A stretch of DNA of 64,000 bases from Chaetomium olivaceum. Taxonomy: Eukaryota; Ascomycota; Sordariomycetes; Sordariales; Chaetomiaceae. Both the position numbers and the translations under genes were made by a program. The notes beneath the pieces are model-generated. The model saw only the letters and a program-made list of their open reading frames with translations, searched no databases and had not been told where the DNA came from. This document shows, piece by piece, positions 1-11,056 of the stretch (positions within the stretch are counted from its first letter, which is position 1; each line of letters begins with the position of its first letter). The stretch covers positions 62,001 through 126,000 of the forward strand of contig JAYWVB010000003.1 of assembly GCA_039881045.1 (NCBI GenBank), read 5' to 3'.

Positions 1-613
1 ACATCCCAAAAGCAAACCGGGGCTGCTAAAAAGGCAAATGCCCCGGCTGCACCTACCTCAGGCGCTACTCGTGCTTTTATCAAGCATGCCAATCATTCTC
101 AGGGGGTTACCGACGCTCTCCTCAGGGAGAGCCTGCAGGTATTCGGCGCCGTGACGAACGTGGAGATTGACCGCAAGAAGGGGTTTGCCTACGTCGACTT
201 TGCGGAGCCCAGCGGGCTCACCAAGGCCATGGCTGCCAGCCCGGTGTCGGTCGCGCAGGCCACGGTGCAGGTCCTTGAGCGGAAGGAGATGGGCAAGAAG
301 GGGTCAGGGTCAGGTTCGGGTTCGGGTTCAGTCCAGGGGAAGAACCCCCCATCTGTCTCCGCGCCACCTCCTGCCCCGTCTGCGGCGAAGGCCCAGGCCA
401 CTCCGGCCGCGGAGCAGAATTCGGTGCCCTCGACCCCGGTTTCTTCTGGGCCGGCAGCGGAGAAGGTGGGCGGCGAGCAAAGCAAGCGTGGAGGGAGGAG
501 GCGCGGCGGGCGGGGGGAGGGGCGACAAGGACGCTAAGGAATCGCCCAAGGAGGGCGGCGCAAAGAAAGGTGACGGAGGGGGTGGCTCTACGGCGCCGCC
601 GGCGAGTAGCTGA
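1..613 (+). CDS. RRM-domain protein, 3' end (probable UPF3-type NMD factor)
   Basis: The reading frame is open from base 1, so the gene starts outside the window. An RRM-like fold follows a Ser/Ala/Pro-rich linker. Its RNP1-like core is KKGFAYVDF (about codons 60-68), and an RNP2-like strand TRAFIKH lies near codon 23. The tail is rich in Gly-Ser, Pro and Arg-Gly. This C-terminal arrangement resembles filamentous-fungal Smg-4/UPF3 proteins, which act in nonsense-mediated mRNA decay; that identification is from memory of the family, and a generic RRM protein remains possible. In the present frame the protein stops at 535-537. Removing one G from the G-rich stretch at 510-519 would let it continue as a charged tail containing DKDAKESPKEGG to a stop at 611-613, which looks more natural. 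Confidence 0.6.
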
Positions 614-3375
614 GGGGTTTGGTCGCGTGCCTGCTTGGATCTACACGGCGTGGGTTGAAGCTGGTCACGGTTTGGCGCGGGATTTTGCGCTTGCGGCAAT
701 TATCGGTCCATATCATGAGCGATTTGAATTGGGGGGGGATTATACTTTTCTCCCCGGCCAAGCTGAGCCTAATAATATCTTTCACCGAGTTGCCCGCTTT
801 CCCCAAAGTCACGCAGTGCTTCCGCGTCCCTTAACTCTAGCCCATGATCTGAGGGCGTACTGCACCTACCCCAGGAAACTCCAGCTCCGACCCGAGACGA
901 GCACCCACCCCCCCTGCTCTCCTGTGCCCATCCCCGACAGTTTTCTTCCCCAGAAACTAGCTAGCTTGCTTGTGTGCTTGTGTAAGACTGTGTAAGCTGA
1001 CACATTAACGCCAATCCCGATCCCAAGCTGAAGACCAGACCAGACCAGCCCAAACCAGCCCAGACGAGACGAGACAGGACGAAAGGGGGAATTTCCGATC
1101 GGGTACGTGCACCACCACCACCACCACCACCACCACCACACCACCACCACCACCACACCCCGACGGGCGGGACACGACGAGGCTGAATCCCGACCCGGAC
1201 TCCGACGCCCTGTCACTGGATACGGCAGGGCAGGCAGGCAGGCAGGCTGGCAGGCGGGCAGGCGGCGCGCAAATTGTGAGTTTGGTGTCGGGAGTCGATC
1301 GGGCTTATGTATGTACACTATATATACTATACTATACTATGTACGTGACATGACGTGAGTTGGAGAGCTTGGGTATGTGGGGTGTTTTGATCTTATCCAT
1401 GTGTGTGTTTGCGTGTGTGTGTGTGTGTGTGTGTCGGGGTTGGTCGTCGTTGTTACAGGGATGGGGATTGGGATTGAGATGGGAATGGGGAAGGGGAAGG
1501 AGGGGTGGGTTGGTGCCGTCGTGTTGGGACGCGGCGTTTGGTGGGGCACGGTTTGGTGAGGGTGAGGGAGGGAGGGTGTCGTGTGGGTTGAGTTGGTGGA
1601 GAGGGGAGGAGTGTGAAAGGGAGTGGTGGTGGTTGGATTCGACGGGTTGGTTTATTCCGAGTGTTTCTTTCTTATCTGACATCGTCTTTCCTCCGTGCCT
1701 ATACATAGTAAGTGCTAGTAGCTATTAGCTCCCTAATACATAAAGGGGGAAGTGTTTAACGACATCCAGATTGGTTGTTTGGCCTCGATCCTGGGGTCGG
1801 GCTTCCCGCTTACGTGCGAGCTCAGTCTGTCCCGGCGAGGCCGATCGGGGCATGAACTTGGCAAGGAGCTAGCAGGAACACGGAGGCTTAACCAGGACAT
1901 CCTGGGACTAACTATGATAGATGGCCTGAATATAGCTCCGTAGGATGCAGGGGGTTTGAGATGCGAACTCTGGTGTGTGGGGAGGAGGTTGTTATTTTGT
2001 GTTGCTTGCCGTGGAATTGATTAACCAAGGGGCACAGCTCGAGACGATCGTCGATCTCGTAATGTCAGCGGCAAGGAGCGCAACAAGACTAGACCCCATA
2101 CGTGGGTGTTTCTGTTTCCCATCCTCGCAGCATGGAATCATCACGGATGGCATGGATTGGTTCTGGTTGCTTTCAAAAAGTGCATTTCAACTCCTGCGAG
2201 TCGTGGTCGCATATCTATGATCCCAGTCCCATGTTCCCACCCGGCCAGTGCCAACGGCATGATACAAAACAGAACAACATTGATTGTCGTACAAAACGCA
2301 AGCCGTTGCCGTGGGGACAAGACGAGACATGACAGAGAAGGAAAAGTCTATCTAAGCTCTATCGATGCAACCCAAGAAAATGATCCCGTTATACCCTTTG
2401 CGTTCCCTGCAAGTGATCCATTCATCAATGCCTTACCCAGACCCGATGATGTTGAACCGATTCCATCTTTCCGTCCCGTCGTTTCCACCGTACATGCCAA
2501 AACGTAATTGTGATTTGATACAACACAATAAACAACAGCAACAACAAAGGGGGTATATGCGGGAAGAAACATCCAAGAAGAGAAGAAAAAAAGGGACTTG
2601 AGAAGAAGAAGAAACAAGAACAAGAAACATGTGACAATGTGACAAAAGAAAACAATGCCAATGAAACCTGCAGCCCAAGGGTGGACTCGGAACCCACGTT
2701 GTTGTGGAAACTGTGGGGTTGCGGCCACACCCGCCGTTCAGATGGAGTCGTCGGTGGGGCCCTCCCGAAGCCGCGCCGACGCCATGGAAACCATGTTCCC
2801 GCCCGGAGTGGAGCAAGCCAGCAAAATGCTCCATAGCGATCAATGATGCGATGGAATGAGACGGGATGCGATCCGCTTAGTTAACCCCCAGCTCAGCCCA
2901 GCGAGGCGTGATCTGCCAATTCTTTGCTCGAATGGGCTGTGGCTGACGGCGAGCTGAATGCGGCGCGGAAACAAAGCGGCACCCTGGTCGGGTTTGGTTG
3001 AATTTGCCGAAAAAAGGGGGAGGCCGCTCGGGGGGTTTCCATTTTTTTGAGTGGTATGGTGTGGGTGGTTCTTGGTGGTGTGCGATGTGACATTGGGGTT
3101 CCGGAAGAATGTGGGGCTGCGTTGGGCAGCGACGAAACAGAAAAAAAAACGCGGCCCGATGGGAAGCAAAACCGGAATTGGCAGGAATTGGTGGGAATCT
3201 GCGACGCTCGCAGCAGCACATCGCAGGGCTGCAGGAAGGAGCTGGTGTTTTGGTGCAGGTACCGCCAATCGGCGCCTCTCGTTGTGAGGAATGCAAGACC
3301 GGGACCAACCGATTATGAGGTTTTTTGCCGCCGCTTTTTGTCGCGTGCTGGCTGGGTTATCCGTCGCGGATGCAT
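614..3375. other. Intergenic, no gene seen; simple repeats
   Basis: No ORF here looks like a protein. The stretch holds a CAC trinucleotide tract at 1109-1156, a CAGG-type tetranucleotide tract at 1226-1263 and a GT dinucleotide tract at about 1401-1434. It presumably carries the 3' ends of both flanking genes, which converge on it. Confidence 0.6.
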
Positions 3376-4384
3376 TTACCTCGCGTGCCGGGTGGACCTT
3401 GGGTGCGGGTGTGCGTAGGCGGGATCCTCGTCATCCGCCGCGGCGTAGGTGTTGTACTCATCAGCAGCGACGTAGACGGTCGGGTGGAGCGAGCGCGGTA
3501 AGGACTCGCGGATGCTGGTGTAGGCGGGCGTGGTGGAGTAGGCAGTTGGCGCGGTGGACGCCGGGTATGCCGAGTACGGTCGTGACGGGGAAGCAGGCAC
3601 GGGAGCTATAGGCCTCGGGGCGCCATGGCCTAGGGGCTCAATGTAGCTGGTCTCGTGGCGGCTCTCGTGGCGGCCGCGCTGGCTCTTGGTGGCCGTGGTG
3701 CTGCTCTTGGCGTCGCTCTCGTCGGCGCGCGACGTGTCGAAGCGCTTGCGCAGGCGATCCGTCTCCTCCTGGTGCGCGCGCTGGTTCTCCTTGCGCCGCT
3801 CGCGGTCGCGCTCCTTGTCCCTCTCCTTATCCCGTTCTCGGTCGCGTTCCTTCTCCTTCTCGGCTCGCGAAGACGGGTCCTTGCGGCGTTTGCTGGCGCT
3901 GCGGCGGACCTTCTTCTCGTCGGACGATTCGGAGGCGGTGGCGCTGGAGGCCGAGGGCGAGGAGGCGCCGCTGCTCTTGCGGTTGGCCTTCTTCAGGCCC
4001 TTGATCTCTTCCTGGAGTTGCGTGTTCTGATCGACGAGCTCCTTGTTGGTCTTGGTGAGTGTCTCCTTGGCCTGGTTGGCGATTTCCACCTCGTTGGTCA
4101 ATGCGCGCATGTGCGCCTTGGTCTGCTCGAAGTCATTGCGAACTTCCTTGAGCTTCTCCTCGGCGTCCTCGGCGCGCGCCCGCCATTTTTCGGTCTCCTG
4201 GCGAGCCGTTTCAAGAGCCTGGCGGATGCTATAGAGGCCTTGGTCCTCGAAGCCTGGGCCTGGTGTGAGATAGTCGTGGTCGGGGTTGGAGGCGCGGCTC
4301 TCGCAGTCGCTGAAACCTGAGTCGCTCCGTTGGTGGTCGTAGCCGTTGCGAGGCCCTCCGGAATTTGACGCTCCTGCTGCTCAT
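3376..4384 (-). CDS. Coiled-coil, RE/RD-rich protein of unknown function
   Basis: A single-exon gene of about 335 aa. The first ATG (4384-4382, context CCAATATG) lies about 135 bp downstream of a TATA box. The N-terminus is disordered (GYDHQRSDSGFSDCES), followed by LTPGPGFEDQGLYSIRQALE, a coiled coil to about residue 150, a Ser-rich linker, a basic/acidic RDRE/KERD repeat block, and a Tyr/Ser/Pro-rich tail. The pattern recalls a Pezizomycotina-wide family of unknown function. The ATG frame and the long frame differ by one base: dropping one A from the AAA run (TTT at 4364-4366 on the plus strand) joins them as MSSRSVNSGGPRNGYD. No GT-AG intron explains the break. The long frame alone is open from about 4370 to 3376. 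Confidence 0.65.
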
Positions 4385-4519
4385 ATTGGCAGAAGAGCGC
4401 TGCTGATGCGCGAGGCTGGGACTGGATGTAGGCTAAAGCAGCAGGGAAAGTATGTGTTTGTGTGCTGATTTGACAGTGGTGAGGAGCGCGCTGCACCGGT
4501 GCCCGACTGGCAGGGAGGG

Positions 4520-4526
4520 TATATAA
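4520..4526 (-). promoter_or_regulatory. TATA box of the coiled-coil gene
   Basis: TTATATA on the minus strand, about 135 bp upstream of the ATG at 4384. A pyrimidine/CA-rich leader follows. It is the only good TATA element next to this start. Confidence 0.5.
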
Positions 4527-4761
4527 GTGAGAAAAAAACTTGTGCGGGCTGGGGCCAAGGGGTAAAATTGGGCTGCAGCCGGGTAAGGACAGGGGGGCGG
4601 AAGGGCGGGTGAGCAAGGCTGGGCGGGCGGACGGGCGGTGCGAGGAATGCTGCTAGGTGGTTTCGGGTTGGGCGTCAATCGTATGGGTACGGTAGGAAGA
4701 GAAACAAGGTTGGTATCACCCTTTGGGCGGGAACGAATTTCGCTTGTTTGGGAGGATGGAA

Positions 4762-4815
4762 TGTCCTGTGTGTCCTGTGTGTCCTGTGCGTCCTGTGCGT
4801 CCTGTGCGTCCTGTG
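4762..4815 (+). repeat. 9-bp minisatellite (TGTCCTGTG-type), 6 copies
   Basis: Six consecutive copies of [T/C]GTCCTGTG; the first three begin with T and the last three with C. It lies upstream of the coiled-coil gene and is probably non-coding. Confidence 0.85.
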
Positions 4816-7800
4816 CAAAATCCGGAAGACGGGGGGGAATGAAGATTATAAAGGAGCAGAAAAAAGGCAGACCGACTGTCGGATTGTTGGACAACCACCA
4901 GCTTTAACTACCAGTTATTATTGATCCAGACTTTCTCGGGGGCTTGGAGGATGCGGCTGCTGCCTTCAACATGACAATGCGAGGAAGGCAATGCAAAAAA
5001 AAAAGCGGCCGCAAGAGAGGTGTGCCGGGGATGGAAAGGAGGGGAGGGTCCCGGAGAAGGGGAGGGGGGGGGGGGGGGGTCGAGATATCAAGTCTTCCGG
5101 GAAACATGGAAACATGATAGAAAAGAGGTGTGGTCCATAGGACATCGGCACGCGGAGAGCAATTGGAGTCATACTCTAGGCACCCCGGCCGCCCGCAAGG
5201 CTCACCGAGAGAACCTGATGGCCTGGAACTCCCGTGGACTCTGGTACTCTGGCGGCTGTCATACGCGTCCTCTCGAGAGTAGAGAGCAGGGAAAGGAGCG
5301 CACGACTGCGGCAGTGCTGCACACTGCACACCCCTCCCAACAGCTGGCGCCTCTGGCTTTCTCACAAGGCGTCCTCGCGTCCTCGACGGTTGTTCTGAAA
5401 AGTCTGGGCAAGGAGCCTACGAGCCCCACACACAATGCCAAGATTCCATCCGGATGTCTCCTTCGACCGAAAAATTTGTGTTTTGCCGTAAAAACTGGGT
5501 TGTGTGGAAATTGCACCCTTGCGGTCTCGGCAGCACCTCGCTGTCTTGGGAAGAATGGCTCAGTGGGCTCAGGGTTGTACGGGTGTTGTACGACTCTTCT
5601 CTGTTCTCCCGACGTTCCGGCCATGGCCATGCGCAACCATTTTGACAGACTGGCAGACAAGGTTGCTGCCAGCAATGCTCGCTGTTACTTCGTAATTGAA
5701 TCTGGACGACCGCATCGAGTTTGTTGTGGTTTTGTGGTTTTGTTTGGTATGCAAATCCCCGAAACGGGTGTCCCACGTCGAACGAATAAACGTGGCCCGA
5801 ACTGCTCACCTGGCGCTTGTTGGCGGTCGCGGGCCGGTGAGTCACTCCCTGGTATTCTCTCTGCGTCTGGCCAAATTGAGGTACAGGCATGCCAGGGGCT
5901 TACCCGATGCCGACCGTCTTCGAAGTCCTGGCTCGAGCCTGGCTCTTCAGGCAAGGACCGAAGCGCGCATCTCTCTGGTGCGTTCCCGACCACTCATCGG
6001 ATCTCGTCCACCACACCACCACTATGTACACCACCACCACCACAAGACGATGGGTGGTGTAGCAGTCTTGTCGTCTCCTCCCCATCCTTCCCGCATTTTT
6101 GGTGGTCTTGCAGGTGAGGCCCTCCATGGCCTTCCCTAATGCGGAAACTCTCACACCCCATTCAAGCCGTCAAAAATACGCCCCGTCCGGCTATCGACAC
6201 CCCTCAAGCGACACCTGAAACAGGTGCAAGCCATCAACTTCTCGCAGCTTCGTGAGACTTCGACAGCGGGTGCCGATGGTTTGGTAAAACCGATCTATAC
6301 TAGCAGCTGGTGCCTTGATAGCGCAGTCTATTGTGTTCGTCTATCTTGCCGCGGGTAATCACGTCATCTGTATCTGTATCTGTGCCTGGGTGAGCACGGA
6401 TGTCCGTCCTGCTGCAAATCATGGTGGTTATTCAGATTCAGGGTGTCAGTGGACGAGGTGAGGCCCGCTACGAAATAGTGTACTGTGTAGTGTATTCATC
6501 CAAACAGGCAACATCTCGAAATGGGACGAACGATGCGGGTCCAGCCCTACCACACAAGCAATCCCCAACTTCTCCACTGCGGACGGACAAACTGGAGACG
6601 GGGCCACTCAAACCCACCACCCTTCGCCGAGAAAGTCGAAGCATCGAAGCAATGGCGGGATTCTGCACTACGGGCCGGTGGGGTTGCCGCCATGAAGGAT
6701 CCACCATGCTACTGTACTCCCTGCTTCAGCGGCGATGCGGACAACTCTCCTCGCCGGTCGGTCCAGTCACGAGGAGAGCTCCGACCGGTTGAGTCACGAA
6801 ACCGGCCAACCCACAGCAAATCGGGAGAGCCAAGTTCGGGGAGCTGCCGGCTTTGCTTCTTCGCCGCCCGTCGCAGACCATCATTATGGGGTTAGCGCTA
6901 CGAAAGTACTGAGAAGCGCTACTGCGGGGGAGAAACACGGGCAGGGCAGTCACCCACCCCAAGTTGCGGCCGCCCAGTCAGGCATCAACCTCGAGACTGC
7001 GGGGCCGCTGCACGCTCTTTAACTTTTTGCTCAGATGAGCATTTGAGTTTGGTGTGGAGGGGCAGATCAGTCCCCGCGATGCGCAGGCAGACGGGAGACT
7101 CGTCCGCTCTCCGCTTTCCGCTATTGCGCACTCAGGGGCGACCGCGCACGGCAGGATGCAGAAGCCTTGGAGGAGGCATCTCCTCCTTTACCCGGCTAGC
7201 ATTATTGGACAATGGCAATGTCTTGATAACGGAGGCGGAAGGCCGATGACGGGGCGGCAGGCGGGCCGGCTGCTCGGTTGATGAAGGCGAGAATTTCCCG
7301 TTTGCTAAACCACCACCCCCTCGGGACTCGAGAGCCACCCCCCCCTCAACACCATCACCTGTGACTGCGGGGGAGGGGACCGAGGGGCAATCCAAGGGTG
7401 TTTCTCTTGGCACACGGCAACGGAGATCCCTCCGCCAAGCTTCCACGCCAAGCCTCTGTCCAGAGACTGCGCAGCAACTTTGCGCAGTTGCGCAGCGGCG
7501 CATTCAGTGCGCGCACCATTGCGGTTCGACCCCGTAACCACCTACCCAGACTGGCACTCTTGAACTCGATTATTGGCCAGATAGACATGTTTCGTCGCCG
7601 GAGCGCCAAAGCAAGGGGCTCCCCTGCCTCGTTCATCGCCAAGACCCGCGGCCATCTGTCGTCATACTGTCCAGGGTCGAGACCGCCGGGGACCGATGCT
7701 TGCTGCGGCAGAGTGCATCGACGAGGAGCGCCCTGCCGTGGAGCACGGTGACTGAGACAAAAACCCGGGCAGCCGGCGCCCGGAACGGCGTCGGACTCGG

Positions 7801-10427
7801 TTATATCACGGGACACCTCCGATAGTCCGTTCTATGTGTATGTGTATGTCAGGCAAGATAAGACAAGACAAGGCCAGACCATGCGAGCAGGCAAGGCAAC
7901 AAAGGCAGCGGCCTGTTGGTTCTCTCAAACCGGCCAGCCTGGCACAAGAACTCTGCATCCATCTCGTCGGCGATTCAGGCCGCATAACTCGGGGCAACAG
8001 CCAGGAAAGGAAAGGGAATCCCCAAACCGATCAATCCGATCAATATCGCCTCCGCTCACCTGGCCAGGCTGCCAAGGTGTACCGGTCGGCAGCTGCGCAG
8101 TCCATAACCAGAGATCGGTACGTATCTATCTACGTACCTTACCCACAGGCAGGCAGCCTGGGCCGGACCGCACGCCTTGCCCCGCTTTACCCGCCAAGGG
8201 AGACGAGACAAACGGTACTGTGGTACGTGGTACGTGTTGTATGTACACTACATACATACGCTACGACCCAACTAGGAACAAACCTCACTTACACACCCAC
8301 AAGAAACATGAAACGGGACGAGCCCTCGAGGCCAGATGCGTCGTCATCCGCTCGGCGAAGGAACAAAGGCCAACACCATGGCACGCGCCCTTTTTAGCAC
8401 ATCACTTACGGCAACGACAAACCATGACCGGGTTCTTACCAAGCAATCAATCAAGCAAGAAAGCCACCAAAGCCGCCATGCCTGCAAATCGCACACGTGT
8501 GCTGCGATGGCGTAGTGTATGTCATCAACAGCAGGGCGATGCAGGACTGCCATACCGAGGTACATGTCGTACTGTATGTAGTGCATGTAGAGGAAAGGAA
8601 TCGATACACGCCGCATTCCGTAATCACCTTCTTTTTCCTTTTGGGTTTGCCACCCCCCCGCCGCCCCGCCGCCGCTATTCCCTGCCGAGGGCCGGGGAAC
8701 GTAAGCAGTGTGCTGCCGAGGCTGCCCTTTCTTTGTTGCACGACGGTAACGTATGTATGGCACGTCCATACATACATATGCCTACATGCTCGACCCTGCA
8801 GCAGCAGCAGAGCAGCACCGCCCGCAACCGCATATGCGGGTATGGAAGTGTATGTACAGTACGGATTACATACATACATATGGACATACAGCCCCATACA
8901 CGCCCCCCCTGGATCCCCTGACAAAGCAGCAGCAAGCAGCAGCAGCAGCAGCGGGCTGGATGATTTGCATGCACGTGGTTGAGGTCGTGCAGGGAAGTTG
9001 CAGTTGTGGCGAGGGATATTTTGGGGCAAGGCTCTCTGTCCTATCCCGTCGTGTCCCTCCCTGTCTTGTCTTGTCTTTGTCTTTGTCTTGCCCTTTGTCA
9101 GCATCGCAGGGGTCAATTCGGGCCCCCTGGCACCTCGCTGCTGTTGCTGCTTGCGGCGGCGGCGGCGGCGGCTGCTGTTCATGAATACATACATACATAC
9201 ATACATACACTGTAAATAGGTAGGTAGCATGACGCGGCGGCGTGGGTTACGGCAAGTTCATTCTATTCTATATGTAAACATGAGAAGAGGAAATCGTACG
9301 CTAGTGGTGGCGGGGGCGTGGCACGCCATTGCATTGCGTGGTTATGGGCAGGGGTTGGTTGGAAGGATGAGTCCTGGGCGGATTGGTGCAGGCATGTTCG
9401 GTATGGAGGAGTGTATGTACTTACAGGCAGACGACGGGAATACTCTAAGGGGTGGCAACATCACGTCGTGTTGGGATTGTGGGAGGGCATGGCATGCTTG
9501 GTGGTGGGAATGGAATGGGAGTTGGGAGGGAGGTTCAACCGTAGGTGGTCTATTTTTGATGATATTGTGTACATATGTACTTTTCTTCTTCCGTGTGTTT
9601 CAACGAGAGATACCTGCAAACGGCTGGGAGCCCCTTATCACAATCCAAGTTGCCTTAAGCGAAGATTGTTTGGGGTCATGCTTTGTTGCTAATATATGAC
9701 GGTGGAGGCCAACGTAAAAGTACCTAGGTCAAGGTAAAAGAGTAAAGCGAAATAAAAATAATGAAAAGCATGCGGTCCAAAAAGAAAAGAAACACCCTCA
9801 AGAATCCCAAGCCAAAGCAAAATACCAGCCCAAACCCAACCCAAGCCGCCATATCCTCCTATTCTATCACAAAAAAGACCCCCAATGGTATCGTTGAACC
9901 CCCACCAAGCATTCACCGATGCTGTTTGTTTGCTTCCCAAGACCGAATCCGGACCCCCGCCCCCCTTTGCCTGGGAAACAAACCCCCAACCATACCATAC
10001 CGATGCCGTGAAGTCAAATAAAAAGTAATAATACAGGTGGACTCGAGTCTAGTGCCCAGCCGTTTGCGGTGAGTAGACTGAGGCAAAGGAAATGTTGATA
10101 AGAATGTGAATTAGAAAGCGTCTCTTTTTTGGTGATGATGTGATGTGGTCGTGAAGGTGCCAAAACGCCGTATCCGTATGCTGGTATTTTGCGCGTAAAC
10201 TCGTACAAGCCGTGAAGAAGAAGGAAATGATGGTAGTCTTGTTTTTCTGTTTTCTTGTTGTAGTTGTTGCTGTGCTCGTCCGTTTCTCGAGTCAACCGTG
10301 CTCCCAAGGGAGAGAGTGTGGTTGTTCCAAAGTTAGACGAGACTACGACCGGCGGGATGTTGTCCTGACCCCCGAAGAAAGAGGCTCGGATCAACGGCGC
10401 CAGCGGTAGACAGGGTAAATGTGGTAC

Positions 10428-11056
10428 TCAGTAGACCCGACGGCGGAGGCGCTCCTCGAGCTCGCGGCCGCGGCGGAGGGTGGCGTTCTCCTGCTCGAGA
10501 CGGTCCTTGGCGGCCGTGACGAGGGCCATGTTGTCCCGCATCCTCTCGATGCGGCGCTGGGCGTCCTCCTCGCGCCGCTTGGTCTCGTCGTAAACGGCCT
10601 TGACGTCCTCGTACAGCTTGCGCCAGTTGCCGGCCTTGCTCTTCCACTCGGCCAGCTTGGTCTTGAGCTCGCTGACCTCGCCCTCGAGCTTGGTCTACTT
10701 CTTGCGCAGCTTGGAGTCCTTGCGCGCCTCGTTGTCCGATGTGTAGTCCGACGACCGCCGCAGCTCGCGGTTCTCGGTTTCCGCTGCAGCTCCGCGTTTC
10801 CTCGCGCCGGAGCTGGTCTGCCCACGCCCCGTCGACTCGAGGTCCCGCAGCTCGATGGTAGGTACTGGTTCTCCCTCAGCAGCTGGTCGTAGGCCTCCCG
10901 CCCGACGACCCGCTCGCGGCCCTGCATGTTGGCGTCGTCGTAGATGCTGTGGGACCCGGTCCGCGCTGAGGCTCCGCCGGCGGTTCTGGCTGTGGCCCCT
11001 GGTGCGCCGCGTCTGGACCTCGTCTTCGAAATAGACTCGGCGGGAGCGGCCAGTCA
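10428..11056 (-). pseudogene. Frame-broken coiled-coil gene
   Basis: The ATG at 11056 opens MTGRSRRVYFEDEVQTRR, a start I associate with a fungal coiled-coil family. After about 30 codons the sensible reading moves to another frame (SHSIYDDANMQGRE, AYDQLLRENQYL), then through short pieces in all three frames (ADQLRREE, NAELQRK), and returns to the first frame at TENRELRRSSDYTSDNEARK. That frame then meets an in-frame TAG (plus-strand 10695-10697). Coiled-coil coding resumes in the same frame directly afterwards (TKLEGEVSELKTKLAEWK) and ends at 10428. At least three frame changes plus a stop make this a pseudogene or a badly read locus. It lies on the same strand as the coiled-coil gene at 3.4-4.4 kb and may be a distant paralogue (inference). 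Confidence 0.6.

Larger units (their letters stand above)
4385..10427. other. 6-kb gene-poor region with simple repeats
   Basis: Beyond the promoter near 4.5 kb I see no convincing gene. ORFs of up to 365 codons are present, but their composition is incoherent and they have no recognisable domain. Repeats include a six-copy 9-mer at 4762-4815, a run of 16 G at 5064-5079, CAC-type repeats near 6010-6045, CAG/GCA tracts near 8797-8811 and 8926-8952, and a CATA tetranucleotide tract at about 9184-9209. Confidence 0.55.

Noticed and set aside
4762..4815. Cys-rich reading (VSCVSCASCASC) of the 9-bp minisatellite as a coding repeat
   Set aside because: The frame is short, has no signal peptide or family match, and lies in the promoter region of a gene on the other strand.
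5020..6117. 365-codon plus-strand ORF in the gene-poor region
   Set aside because: The translation is a patchwork of Gly, Arg, Ser and Cys without domains or hydrophobic periodicity, starts in a poly-G tract, and has competing ORFs in other frames of equal quality.
7836..8921. 361-codon plus-strand ORF
   Set aside because: Arg/Pro/His-rich, passes through simple repeats (CATA, CAG), and shows no family resemblance; likely chance in GC-rich DNA.
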